Source: an uncultured Pseudomonadales bacterium
Lineage (GTDB): Bacteria; Pseudomonadota; Gammaproteobacteria; Pseudomonadales; Pseudohongiellaceae
Direction: 5' to 3'
Assembly: GCA_905478195.1 (NCBI GenBank)
Contig: CAJQHM010000030.1
Span: forward strand, 1 to 42,165
DNA length: 42,165 nucleotides
The notes beneath the pieces were generated by a model. That model saw nothing but the letters and a program-made list of their open reading frames with translations, did not search any database and was not told the DNA's origin. A program made the translations under genes and the position numbers. This document shows, piece by piece, positions 16,804 through 25,808 of this stretch. How positions within the stretch are numbered: the stretch's first letter is position 1; the number at the start of each line of letters is the position of its first letter.

Positions 16804-17583
16804 ATGAGTTTTGCAGCAGGGACACTTCAAGGAAAATCGGCGGTCGTTACAGGCGGCGCTACTGGTATTGGTGCTCATATAGTTCGCATGCTCGGTTCTC
16901 TGGGGGCGAATGTTGGTATTGTCAGCCGCAAGGAAGAGAAACTGCGGGCTGCCGTTGACGCCTTCAAGAGTGAAGACGGAATCGATGTTAAGTGGCACAC
17001 CGGTGACGTGCGCGATTCAGAGGGCATGAAGGCTGTCATGGCAAACTTTGCAGAAGCGCTAGGCGGCATCGACATTCTGATTTGTAACGCGGCGGGCAAC
17101 TTTATCTGCCCTACCGAAGAACTTTCCTGGAACGGTTGGCGCACCGTCATAGAGATCGACTTGAATGGCACGTTTAATTGCTGTCAGGCTGCGCTGCCCT
17201 ACTTAAAAGAAGCGGTGGATGGCGGCCGTATCGTATCTATTAGCGCAACAGCCGCTAACTTCGGCTGGCCCGGCGCTGCCCACGCCGGAGCTGCTAAGTC
17301 CGGAATTCAAAATTTGATGAAAACCCTCGCCGTTGAATGGGGCGAATACGGCATTCGAGCGAACTATATCTCTCCAGGCCCGATTGAAGGGACAGAGGGA
17401 GTTGACCGACTTATCATTGCACAAGGCAGGTCAAAAGAGGCACTCGACAAAATTCCTCTAGGCACATTTGGAGAGGGAGAGGACATTGCCAATGCTGTTG
17501 TATTTCTCACTTCACAAAGCGGAAGGTATGTTTCAGGAGCAGAGCTTGCTGTGGATGGTGGCAATCAGTGGTCACGGAAGTAA
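16804..17583 (+). CDS. SDR, 2,4-dienoyl-CoA reductase type
   Basis: A 259-residue short-chain dehydrogenase/reductase. The cofactor motif TGGATGIG is at 16-23 and NAAGN at 95-99. At the catalytic site S147 and K165 are present, but the usual Tyr is Ala161 (HAGAAKSG). This pattern is typical of NADPH-dependent 2,4-dienoyl-CoA reductases used in beta-oxidation of unsaturated fatty acids, as in mammalian DECR2 and Bacillus FadH. SPGPIEGTEGVDRL also fits that group. A clear ribosome site, AAAGGAACAGCTC, precedes the ATG. The thioesterase-like gene follows on the same strand. Confidence 0.85.
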   Translation: MSFAAGTLQGKSAVVTGGATGIGAHIVRMLGSLGANVGIVSRKEEKLRAAVDAFKSEDGIDVKWHTGDVRDSEGMKAVMANFAEALGGIDILICNAAGNFICPTEELSWNGWRTVIEIDLNGTFNCCQAALPYLKEAVDGGRIVSISATAANFGWPGAAHAGAAKSGIQNLMKTLAVEWGEYGIRANYISPGPIEGTEGVDRLIIAQGRSKEALDKIPLGTFGEGEDIANAVVFLTSQSGRYVSGAELAVDGGNQWSRK

Positions 17584-17742
17584 GGCAAACTCAAACCGAA
17601 TGTGGCGTCAATTCCCTGTTGTTAACGCCGGAAAGCATCAGTGGCTCTCCCCCTGTAAATCGCCTTTTGATTCTTTGATTTAAAAAGAAGTAAAATCAAT
17701 CTGGCTAAAAAAATAGCAAATCTAAGAACTTGGAGCGAAGCG

Positions 17743-18183
17743 ATAGAATTTATCTGGGATCGTAGCAATCCATTTGTAATTGATGCCGTCGTCAGCGCCG
17801 ACAATGTTGACGGCTACGGTCATGTCTCCACTCACAACTATATAAAGTGGATGATCGATTGCGCCTTCGACCATTCCACGGCCGTCGGCCTCCCGGAGTC
17901 TACCTGCAGAAAACTGGCTCGCGGCATGGCCGCCGTAAAATGCAAGGTTGATCTGTTGGGCTCGGCCTATGAACAAGACTCGCTGAAGATCGCTACCTGG
18001 ATTGTCGAGCCCGACGGCAAACTCAGACTGAGCCGCCAATTTCAAATCATCAACGCTGACACTAATAAGACGCTAGCGCGCGGGCTGTTTAATTTCGTCT
18101 GTACCAACCTGGACAATGGCAGACCTGTTCGCCTGCCACCACTGTTTCTCGAGCGGTATATTGTCGCGAGCGAACCACTGTAG
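17743..18183 (+). CDS. hotdog-fold acyl-CoA thioesterase, non-canonical or lost start codon
   Basis: A YbgC/4HBT-like thioesterase of about 146 residues. The substrate-site region reads DAVVSADNVDGYGHVSTHNY, then IKWMIDCAFDHS. The first ordinary start, ATG 17851, lies after this core and would destroy the fold. Upstream the frame is open to 17671 but contains no ATG, GTG or TTG. The best candidate is ATA at 17743, with GGAG 7 bases before it, giving a family-like N-terminus. Either AUA initiates here or an ATG has mutated. It follows the dienoyl-CoA reductase and precedes a glutathione transferase on the same strand. Confidence 0.7.
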   Translation: MEFIWDRSNPFVIDAVVSADNVDGYGHVSTHNYIKWMIDCAFDHSTAVGLPESTCRKLARGMAAVKCKVDLLGSAYEQDSLKIATWIVEPDGKLRLSRQFQIINADTNKTLARGLFNFVCTNLDNGRPVRLPPLFLERYIVASEPL

Positions 18184-18226
18184 ATTAAGCAAAGATTTCA
18201 ATTAACCATCAATATAGGCTGCTATC

Positions 18227-18838
18227 ATGAAGCTATACGATCTACCCCCTTCGCCGAATGCTCGCCGGGTAAGAATATTCATTGCCGAAAAAGGATTGGA
18301 TATTCCCACTGTTCCGGTAAATATGATGACCGGAGAAAACCAGACCGAGGAATACCTCGACAAAAATCCGTTAGGAATGATGCCTGTGCTAGAACTGGAC
18401 GACGGCACCTGCATCAGCGAATCCGCCACCATCTGCCGTTATCTGGAAGAGACTAACCCCAATCCCGCACTGATGGGACACGATGTGCTGGACCGCGCCC
18501 TTGTAGACATGTGGCACCGCCGCATGGAATTTGAATTGCTCGATCCCATTATAAGAATCTTTGTGCATACCGGTGAGATGTGGAAAGGCAGACTCACTCA
18601 AATTCCCGAGCTCGCCCAGATCAACAGAGTTAATGTGCTGTCACGCATGGAATGGCTGGACAAAGAGCTTACCGACAGAGAGTTTATTGTCGGTGACGAT
18701 TACACGGTCGCTGATATTACGGCGCAGTGCGCCTTCGTTATGGCTAAGGCTGCTGTAGGTGTTCGCATTCCGGCAGAACTAAAAAATCTTAATGATTGGT
18801 GGGAGCGAGTTTCGTCCAGACCAACTGCCAGGGCGTAG
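18227..18838 (+). CDS. glutathione S-transferase
   Basis: A 203-residue cytosolic GST. The N-terminal thioredoxin-like domain begins MKLYDLPPSPNARRVRIFIAE. The cis-proline segment is GMMPVLEL and the glutathione-binding CISESATICRYLEE follows. The all-helical C-terminal domain has the N-capping motif DDYTVADITA. The active-site residue is probably Ser9 or Asn11 of SPNARR, as in many bacterial GSTs. The substrate is unknown. Follows the thioesterase by 43 bases, and a weak AGG ribosome site is present. Confidence 0.9.
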   Translation: MKLYDLPPSPNARRVRIFIAEKGLDIPTVPVNMMTGENQTEEYLDKNPLGMMPVLELDDGTCISESATICRYLEETNPNPALMGHDVLDRALVDMWHRRMEFELLDPIIRIFVHTGEMWKGRLTQIPELAQINRVNVLSRMEWLDKELTDREFIVGDDYTVADITAQCAFVMAKAAVGVRIPAELKNLNDWWERVSSRPTARA

Positions 18839-18942
18839 ATTGTTAAAATAGAGGGCACGCTGAGCCGATCGGCGAAGAGTAGGGTTAATACGACGCAAAG
18901 GCATAAAACGGCTGAAACAGAAACCCTATCACCACGGTTAGA

Positions 18943-19021
18943 GGATACTCACAAATTAACTCCTAATCCGCCTATATTGGGCCCATGACTTAATCAAAAT
19001 ATACAAGCGCTATCGGTTCCC
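18943..19021 (+). mobile_element. IS6 5'-end fragment
   Basis: Aligns with the left end and transposase start of the relic at 26994: CACAAATTAACTCCTAATCC, then CCATGACTTAATCAAAATAT and ACAAGCGCTATCGGTTCC. Only the terminus and about the first dozen codons remain. Confidence 0.7.
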
Positions 19022-19135
19022 AAAAGAGTGCGAAAATAAACAGGCGCAGCATCGGTTCCTCCAATTTTCTGATGATTATCAGAGTGGTATAGGCAAGAAA
19101 GGAACCTGTATTAGGACATCGGCATGGATTGCGTG

Positions 19136-20572
19136 TTAAGTAATCACAGACTTCGCTTTCCCCTGTAGAGCTTTCAACCCAAATCCGGTGCGCTCATAAA
19201 AGGCTGCCAGCAATAACGAAAACATCCAGCCGGTCATGCAAAACACCGCCCAGGGCATGTAGTCCACTGTAGGTACGCCTAGGGTTGTTGCCATGAAGAT
19301 CGCAGATACGGTCCATGGCATAAGCGGTTCGAGAATTGTCACCGAGTCTTCTAGCGAACGCGACAGGTTCTCAGGGGCCAAGCCGCGATCACGGTAACCG
19401 TCCCGAAACAAGCCACCAACGATTAATGCAGTGACACCGCCGTGGCTAGTCAGCGCGATCATCGTTGCACCCGATGCCAGCGTTGCTGCGACTAGCCCGA
19501 AAACAGACTTCGCTCGTCCGATCATCGTCTGCAATAGCTTGTCCAGGGCGCCGGAGACATCCATGCCTGCGGCAAGCAGGAACGCCGCAATAATAATAAT
19601 GAGAGTGGTAGACATCGAGTTGACGCCGCCGCGGTTTAATAAGCTTTCCAGCATGTTACTTGGCGTATTGGCAACGATTTCGATCATCTCGACATTGAAT
19701 CCAGAGATGGCACTGAGGATTGCGTTGTAGGCGCTGAATCCGTGCACGCCGATTCCAATCAACATCGCAGTAACTGAGGAGACTACCATCACCAGCGCTG
19801 CCGGCTTGCGATTGAATGTGCCCAGAATGACAATTAGCACGGGTATAAATACGAGCCAGCTCACAGCATAGGCCTGTTCGATCTCGCGAAGAATCGGGTG
19901 ACTGATATCTGACCCTGCCACTGCGCCGCCCTCTGTCATGATTCCCGCAACATAATATACCAGCAGCGCCACTACGAAGGATGGTCCTGCGGTATAAACC
20001 ATATTACGAATGTGGTCATAAAGATTGGCATTAGCACCAATTGCGCAAATATTGGTCTGGTCAGACAGGGGTGAGAGCTTATCACCGAAATAAGCGCCGG
20101 ACACTACCGCACCGGCGGTTGCAGGCAGCGGCGAATGGATTGCGGCAGCCACTCCCATTAGCGCGACACCGATAGTGCCTGCAGCCGCCCACGATGAGCC
20201 CGTCATTGACATCATTCCCGTCACCAGAAACGCAGTGATGATCATGAACTGTGGGTCAATCAGCTGCACACCATAGTAGACAAGCATCGGTATGGTGCCA
20301 CTAAACATCCACGTCCCAATTAACATACCGATTGACAACAGTATCAGGATGACCGGCAGGACTGTTGCAATTTTCTCGCCTGTGGTTCGTTGAATGGCGT
20401 CCCAGTCATGACCGTGACGGGCAGCGATAACGCCGGCAACGGTGGCGGCAATAAGCATCACCAACACCAGCAGCTCTGTACCCATTGGGATGAAAAAGCC
20501 ACCAAGCACAAGACACAACAACATGGAAAGCAGAGGGAGCGCGGCTTCAAACAGAGAGATGGGCTTACGCAT
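19136..20572 (-). CDS. NhaC-family Na+/H+ antiporter
   Basis: A 478-residue polytopic inner-membrane protein with about 11-12 hydrophobic helices. Family-typical stretches are GTWMFSGTIPMLVYYG, MSMTGSSWAAAGTIGVAL and the polar loop YFGDKLSPLSDQTNICAI. NhaC proteins exchange Na+ for H+, and some relatives exchange carboxylates. The frame is open from 20623, but ATG 20572 overlaps the stop of the upstream PLP-lyase gene as TAATG, with GAGAACGG as ribosome site, so I use it. The coupling suggests the antiporter handles the substrate or product of the lyase; that is inference. Confidence 0.9.
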   Translation of the reverse strand: MRKPISLFEAALPLLSMLLCLVLGGFFIPMGTELLVLVMLIAATVAGVIAARHGHDWDAIQRTTGEKIATVLPVILILLSIGMLIGTWMFSGTIPMLVYYGVQLIDPQFMIITAFLVTGMMSMTGSSWAAAGTIGVALMGVAAAIHSPLPATAGAVVSGAYFGDKLSPLSDQTNICAIGANANLYDHIRNMVYTAGPSFVVALLVYYVAGIMTEGGAVAGSDISHPILREIEQAYAVSWLVFIPVLIVILGTFNRKPAALVMVVSSVTAMLIGIGVHGFSAYNAILSAISGFNVEMIEIVANTPSNMLESLLNRGGVNSMSTTLIIIIAAFLLAAGMDVSGALDKLLQTMIGRAKSVFGLVAATLASGATMIALTSHGGVTALIVGGLFRDGYRDRGLAPENLSRSLEDSVTILEPLMPWTVSAIFMATTLGVPTVDYMPWAVFCMTGWMFSLLLAAFYERTGFGLKALQGKAKSVIT

Positions 20573-21747
20573 TACCGTTCTCGGTGGACGGGCGATGTTA
20601 GCGCCGTATGGAGATCCCGCCAAAGATCCTCGGGGTCTTCGAGGCCTACGAATAAACGAATGAGTCTCGCTGGCACGCCAAAGTCTATCGCTGCGCTTGG
20701 CGTGCCAGCCTGTCTAATGGAAACTTCCGCCGGCATAACCAGACTTTCGTAACCTCCCCAGCTAACACCGAGCCGAAACAGCTCTAATGAGTTGCAAAAG
20801 GCAGGAATGTCGATCGAATCATCGACTTCGAAACTGAACAGACCACCATAGCCAGTCAATGACGAATACGGTGCCGGGCTGAGGCCCGGATGATGCACAG
20901 CGGTTACACCAGGGTGTTCACAAATACGCTTCGCGAGCATCAATGCGCTCGCCTGGTGACGTTGCAGACGCAGCGGCAGCGTCCGTAATCCGCGCAGCAA
21001 CAGCGCCGCTTCCTGTGCCGATAACTTAGCTCCTAGATATGGTGTCGTCTCATTGGTCAATTTGTCGATCAGTGCCCCGTTACCCACCAACAAGCCCGCG
21101 ACGGTGTCACTATGTCCAGAGATGTATTTCGATGCGGAGTGCACAACCAGATCGATTCCAAATTCGATTGGTTTTTGAAAAATCGGTGTGGCCCAGCTGT
21201 TATCGATAATGCTTGTGACGCCGGCCACTTTTGCCAGCGCCGCGATTCTTGGAAGATCTTGCTCTTCAAATAGCTGGGTTGTCGGACTCTCTAAATAAAG
21301 AAGACTGGCGCCGGGCAGAGCATGTTCAATCGCTTCCAGATCAGTGCCGTCAACGAATTCCGTCGTTACCCCGAAACGGGCGCAGATTATCTGCAGTAGC
21401 CGATACGTGTCAGGATAACAATGCTTGACACATACAATTCGATCGCCAGCCTTGACCAGGCCAAGCACTGCGTTACTGATTGCCGCAATTCCGCTTGAAA
21501 ATGCGAGGGCTTTTTCACCCCCCTCCAGCTGGCAAATCTTCCCGAGCAGCACAGACACCGTCGGGTTATCAATTCTGGAATAGACCGCCTGGTCGGTGTC
21601 ACCGCGAAACCGGTCTAGCATTGCCTGGTAAGAATCGAAGGTAAAAAGCGATGTCTGGTAGATCGGCGGAGCGACGGCGCCTTTGGAGTGGCGCTCATCA
21701 CGTACGAGCAACGTATCAATTGAGTGCCGCGTATCCTTGTCCGCCAT
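20572..21747 (-). CDS. Cys/Met metabolism PLP-dependent lyase (cystathionine beta-lyase/gamma-synthase family)
   Basis: A 391-residue fold-type I PLP enzyme. GGEKALAFSSGIAAISN (phosphate/PLP site), DNSWATPIFQKPIEFG, and the lysine motif DLVVHSASKYISGHSD near residue 207 are all characteristic. The C-terminal substrate-binding stretch reads ARLIRLFVGLEDPEDLW. Specificity among cystathionine beta-lyase, gamma-synthase, methionine gamma-lyase and related activities cannot be fixed. The DNSWATP form is common in MetC-like lyases. First gene of a two-gene operon with NhaC. It diverges from a solute-binding lipoprotein gene across a 115-bp spacer. Confidence 0.9.
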   Translation of the reverse strand: MADKDTRHSIDTLLVRDERHSKGAVAPPIYQTSLFTFDSYQAMLDRFRGDTDQAVYSRIDNPTVSVLLGKICQLEGGEKALAFSSGIAAISNAVLGLVKAGDRIVCVKHCYPDTYRLLQIICARFGVTTEFVDGTDLEAIEHALPGASLLYLESPTTQLFEEQDLPRIAALAKVAGVTSIIDNSWATPIFQKPIEFGIDLVVHSASKYISGHSDTVAGLLVGNGALIDKLTNETTPYLGAKLSAQEAALLLRGLRTLPLRLQRHQASALMLAKRICEHPGVTAVHHPGLSPAPYSSLTGYGGLFSFEVDDSIDIPAFCNSLELFRLGVSWGGYESLVMPAEVSIRQAGTPSAAIDFGVPARLIRLFVGLEDPEDLWRDLHTALTSPVHRER

Positions 21748-21862
21748 GTATCTGCTTCTATTTCACCGAGGAATTTGTCTGATATAGGGAGTAAAGTACA
21801 GTAGTTTTTGGCTAGAGGGAATTTTTCCGCTACTCTACCCCTTTACTGATAAAAGGTGAACC

Positions 21863-22615
21863 ATGAATCGTTTACGCAGCATTTCATTTGCGGTGGCCGG
21901 CATAGTGACTTTCTGGATGCTTATCGCTTTGAATGGGTGTGCCGCAGACCAAGAAATCCAGACGCTCACTCCCGGCGTGCTAAGAGTCGCGGTGACCACT
22001 GGCACTCCCTCGAGTGAATATGATTCCCAGCTCTGGATTAGGCGATACGTTGAGCTATTTGCTACCGAGCACGATCTAACTATCTCCTGGGTAGTTGTTC
22101 CCTTCAATGAATCCTGGCTTCTGGCGAGTAGCAATGAAGTCGACCTCGTAGCGACTAACGTCGCGAGTTTTCCCGATCGTGCGTCGGCTGGAGCAACCTT
22201 CTCTACGCCATTTCTTTATGAACGCCGTGCGCTGCGTATCAATCCCAAAGATAGGGAGCGCTACGCACACATCAATGACTTCATTGGATACACTGTCGGG
22301 GTGGTTTCAGGCATGGCGGCAGAGCGCGACGTTAATCGCCGCGCACCTGAAGGTGTTATCGTGCGAACAACCGATACGTTCGATGAGCTCTACCAGGCAT
22401 TCGATAACGGACAGCTCGATGCTATCGCCGAAGCGGAATATTATTCCTTAGATGACGAAATTATCCCATCGCACGGCGATGAAGTAATCTTAATTGACCA
22501 CCATGATCTTACGCCAGGACAACGAGAAGAATCTGTCTTCGTTATTCGGGATGGTAGTCGAAATCTGCTGGCTGCGGTAAACGCCTTCGTCCAACGAACC
22601 AGGTTTCCTCTCTGA
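21863..22615 (+). CDS. extracellular solute-binding lipoprotein, family 3
   Basis: A 250-residue periplasmic-type binding protein with a lipoprotein signal (LIALNGC, Cys26). The PBP2/SBP_bac_3 fold is recognisable from VLRVAVTTGTPSSEY, VDLVATNVASFPDRA, FSTPFLYERRALRI and LDAIAEAEYYS. These proteins bind amino acids for ABC uptake or act as sensor or lytic-transglycosylase domains (MltF-like). No permease or ATPase gene is adjacent and no transglycosylase domain is present, so the partner is unknown. A good ribosome site, AAAGGTGA, precedes the ATG. Confidence 0.85.
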   Translation: MNRLRSISFAVAGIVTFWMLIALNGCAADQEIQTLTPGVLRVAVTTGTPSSEYDSQLWIRRYVELFATEHDLTISWVVVPFNESWLLASSNEVDLVATNVASFPDRASAGATFSTPFLYERRALRINPKDRERYAHINDFIGYTVGVVSGMAAERDVNRRAPEGVIVRTTDTFDELYQAFDNGQLDAIAEAEYYSLDDEIIPSHGDEVILIDHHDLTPGQREESVFVIRDGSRNLLAAVNAFVQRTRFPL

Positions 22616-23136
22616 AAAAATCGCAAACCCTATGTGCATTGATAAACACTGTTAGCGTGCTCGGGGTTGCCGATAGAGGAAAGATAATGTTTAGAATAAG
22701 AGTAAGAATTAGCATAAGAATCATGAACGATTGCTTTATCGATTCAGAGCTAGGTGCTGAGACAGCGGCGCGTTCTGGGCCGGGCTAGCTTAGTAAGTGC
22801 AGGGTTAATCTTGAGTCTAGGAAGCCGCCTCGATTATGCTTGGGCTGCTGCGATTTGGATTAGTTCGCACAAGCACGATCAGCCACGATATTCTCCGCGG
22901 AAATGTCTGCGTGAAAGTAAGACCGTTTGCTATATAGTATTGACGATGGGTCCTTCGCCCCCAGGGATAACGTTTGAAGGTAGCCGGATCGACTGCCTTT
23001 CAAAATAAGTAGTCAGAAAACAAGAAAGTAAAGTGTGCGATGCCTGCAATAAAAAGTTCGCTAGGGCTTGGGTAAATAGTGCTAGAAGCGTCTTCGATCA
23101 GGTGCCTGTAGAACAAAAATAATAGAGATGCAGCTT
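22616..23136. other. intergenic region, no gene seen
   Basis: About 520 bases with no credible gene. An 84-codon frame at 22754 has no family features, no ribosome site and an unlikely composition. A purine-rich tract with repeated AAGAAT/AATAAGA words lies at 22690-22730. Any NSS promoter must lie here, but no strong hexamers stand out. Confidence 0.45.
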
Positions 23137-24444
23137 ATGGCTACTCCAGTACCAACAACTGCCCGCTGGACCAATCGATTCTCCTTCCTAATGGTCGGCA
23201 TTGGCGCGTCAGTTGGCCTTGGCAATCTGTGGCGATTTCCTTTTCAGGCTGGAGAGAATGGCGGTTCGGCTTTCGTACTGGTCTATTTGCTTTGCATCAT
23301 AGGCATTGTTTATCCGGTATTAATTGGTGAGCTCGCGGTGGGCCGACACATGGGCCTATCTGCCGTTGGCTCGACCAAGGAAATGGCCCGAGCTGCTGGT
23401 CGCTCGCCTTGGTGGGGCCTGGTTGGCGGCATTGGGGCGTTTGCGACCTATATGGTGTTATGCATCTACGGGGTCATCTCTGGGCGCGTCTTGGCTTTTG
23501 CCGTAGCTGGCTTCAGCGGCGGATATGTTGAAGGTGCCATGCCTGCAATTTATGCGACCCCGGTGCGCGCGTTTCTCTGGCAGACGCTATTTATGGCGAT
23601 CACCGTTGCGATTGTGCTGCGGGGGCTGCATAAGGGCATAGAGGGCTTCTCTCGGGTAACCATGCCGGCGTTTTTTGTAATGCTAACGCTGCTCTGTGTT
23701 TATTCCCTCAGTAACGGCAGTGCAGGTGCAGCTATCGAATATCTGCTCAGTCCCCGTTTTGAAGAACTAAGTCCGGAAGTGATACTCGCCGCCTTCGGGC
23801 AGGCATTTTTCTCCGTCGTAGTTGGTGGAGCAGCCATGCTGACCTTCGGCGCTTTCATGGACAAGAAAGCAAATATCGCGAATGATGGGCTGGTGATCGC
23901 CACATCCGATACCATTGTTGCCATGGTGGCGGGCCTCATGATCTTTCCGATCGTATTTCAGTTCAACCTGGATCCAGCCATGGGCATGGGATTGATTTTC
24001 AGCACTATGCCGCTCTCCTTCTTGCAAATGCCCTCAGGCTCTCTCGTAGGCGGCCTGTTTTTTAGTCTCGCCGCGTTAGGCGCACTCACCTCATCCATTG
24101 CCATGCTGATGCTTGCCGCGGTGGTTATTGAAGAGCAATTACAGGTGAAACGCAAGACGGCGGTTCTCTCTCTTGGGGCTATTGCCTGGATAATTGGAGC
24201 CGTAAGCGTATTCTTCCCCCATATTAATGAAGAAATAGATTTCTTCTCCGGTCAGGTCATGATGCCTATAGGAGGAATATTAATCGCAGTTTTCGCAGGC
24301 TGGGTGGCACCGCGAGAAATTATGCGCAATGAGTTGACCGGCCTAAGCGAACCCTTATTCAACGCGTGGCGAATTATAGTGCGATATGTGGCGCCTTTAC
24401 TCGTAGGTGGCGTACTGCTCCTAGGAGTCTCCGCGCGCTTCTAA
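23137..24444 (+). CDS. sodium:neurotransmitter symporter (NSS) family amino-acid transporter
   Basis: A 435-residue LeuT-fold transporter with about 11 membrane helices. TM1 carries the unwound Na+/substrate motif GASVGLGNLWRFPFQAGENG. Later landmarks are AFFSVVVGGAAMLTFGAF in the TM6 region and SLAALGALTSS in TM8. Couples Na+ entry to uptake of an amino acid or similar zwitterion. An ATG at 23128 is possible, but ATG 23137 has AGAG at a better distance and gives the usual short N-terminus. Converges with the TPR gene across 39 bases; a CCCTG/CAGGG hairpin without a T run lies between. Confidence 0.92.
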   Translation: MATPVPTTARWTNRFSFLMVGIGASVGLGNLWRFPFQAGENGGSAFVLVYLLCIIGIVYPVLIGELAVGRHMGLSAVGSTKEMARAAGRSPWWGLVGGIGAFATYMVLCIYGVISGRVLAFAVAGFSGGYVEGAMPAIYATPVRAFLWQTLFMAITVAIVLRGLHKGIEGFSRVTMPAFFVMLTLLCVYSLSNGSAGAAIEYLLSPRFEELSPEVILAAFGQAFFSVVVGGAAMLTFGAFMDKKANIANDGLVIATSDTIVAMVAGLMIFPIVFQFNLDPAMGMGLIFSTMPLSFLQMPSGSLVGGLFFSLAALGALTSSIAMLMLAAVVIEEQLQVKRKTAVLSLGAIAWIIGAVSVFFPHINEEIDFFSGQVMMPIGGILIAVFAGWVAPREIMRNELTGLSEPLFNAWRIIVRYVAPLLVGGVLLLGVSARF

Positions 24445-24483
24445 GCACAGGCCCTGAGAGAGCAGCCAGGGAAGTGCTAGAGT

Positions 24484-25425
24484 CTAGCGCTGCGGATTGG
24501 CAAGATCAGCCTCTGCAGCAATATAACCAAAGGCACTCCAACTGGAGCCGGACACTATTCGCTGCAACAACTCGTCGGAGCGTTGTCTGTCGCCATTGTA
24601 ATAGAAGTAATTTGCAATACCGTAGGCAACCGCGGCGTTACTTGGGTCATCACCATTGGCCGCCATCATGTCTTCGATCGCCATATCTGCTTTGTAGAGA
24701 AGACAGAGTTCATGATAACTCATGTTCTCGATTATATTCATGTCAGCTGTTATCTCATTCAGCGCGTCTACTGCTTGAGCATCTTCGCCCATGCGTCGCA
24801 GAATCATGTAAATCCAATGTCCGGTCGAAACCAGATTGTCGTCATTACCGCCGAGGTTGTAGCCATTGCGAAAGGCGGCCAGCGCCTGTGGCCAATCCTG
24901 TTTCAGATAATAAGCCAGGCCAAGGTGATACCAAACATTGCCCTGAGTGCTCGTCAAGGGAATGTTCTGGGCATTGGGCAAGCCATCGGGCTCCACCTGA
25001 AGGGGTAGACTTTGCATTAACCCGGCCGCCTGCTCGAAGTCTGAAATAGCCCGATCAAACTCTCTAATGGAAATATAGCGATGCCCACGGTGGCGGTAAA
25101 AGCGCGGGTCTTCTGGAAATTTATTCACACCCTCAGAAAAGATCTCAATAGCTCGCCGATAGTCTCCGGCGTAGGCGGTGCGACGGCCATACCAGATAAT
25201 AGTGTCTGCAGTGTTCGGGTCTAACTCGTAACTGGCCCGTGCAGCCACAAAATTTTCTCTCGTGTCTTCATTAGGGGATGCAGCATAGAGCGGCTTTCCC
25301 TGCAAAGACAAGGCTTGTGCGCCCGCTGGCACCGCTGGCAACAACTCGGCTGCGTTTGAGAAGCCGATCCAGCTGCAACTGCCAGCAACCGTTAGGGTTA
25401 GGAGTAGTGTTCTGATGTTTTTCAT
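24484..25425 (-). CDS. secreted tetratricopeptide-repeat protein
   Basis: A 313-residue protein with a Sec signal peptide (hydrophobic residues 7-25, cleavage near SNAAE). Several TPR units follow, with the typical W/Y-G-Y-A-F-P spacing: TADTIIWYGRRTAYAGDYRR, RFYRHRGHRYISIREFDRAI and VWYHLGLAYYLKQDWPQALA. TPR arrays bind partner proteins; no catalytic domain is visible. Exported, presumably periplasmic. The function is unknown and neighbours give no firm clue. Confidence 0.85.
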   Translation of the reverse strand: MKNIRTLLLTLTVAGSCSWIGFSNAAELLPAVPAGAQALSLQGKPLYAASPNEDTRENFVAARASYELDPNTADTIIWYGRRTAYAGDYRRAIEIFSEGVNKFPEDPRFYRHRGHRYISIREFDRAISDFEQAAGLMQSLPLQVEPDGLPNAQNIPLTSTQGNVWYHLGLAYYLKQDWPQALAAFRNGYNLGGNDDNLVSTGHWIYMILRRMGEDAQAVDALNEITADMNIIENMSYHELCLLYKADMAIEDMMAANGDDPSNAAVAYGIANYFYYNGDRQRSDELLQRIVSGSSWSAFGYIAAEADLANPQR

Positions 25426-25808
25426 ATTTTATGCCTAGGTAAAGGGATGCAGGGATGATAACTCTCCTAGGTACTCTATATTTTTAGAAACACTGGGGCA
25501 AGACGGCAGACAACAAGGAAGCAGATAGCAAGCACCTAAAGGCGGCGGCATAGTTGGGGTCTAATCAGGCTCTCTTCGAGATAGTGCTTAGAGTAGTGTT
25601 AACTATATGAAACAGAGCGGCCACTCTTTAATCCGGGATCGCCGTTGCGGCTCAGGCAGCCAAGGACTATTGGATGCCAGCCTATCACCAGGAAAATACG
25701 ATCTCGGTGCTGGACAAAAAACAGCCTCTATTCGTTATTTACAAACCTGCGGCTGCTAGATAGTCTTAATTAACTCAACGAATTTCAATCAAGGCGCCAG
25801 GCAGCACT
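25426..25808. other. intergenic region with two weak overlapping frames
   Basis: No confident gene. Between about 25632 and 25760 one plus-strand frame reads like protein (KDYWMPAYHQENTISVLDKK, then a stop). A different overlapping frame has an ATG at 25608. Neither shows a recognised family or a good ribosome site. The first may be a gene remnant. Confidence 0.3.

Noticed and set aside
19059-19090. Palindrome TCTGATGATTATCAGA downstream of NhaC as a terminator
   Set aside because: Short A+T-rich stem with no T tract in the NhaC direction.
22754-23008. 84-codon frame between the binding protein and NSS genes
   Set aside because: No recognisable family, no ribosome site, atypical composition.
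24445-24483. Hairpin between the convergent NSS and TPR genes as a terminator
   Set aside because: CCCTG/CAGGG can pair but no T run follows on either strand.
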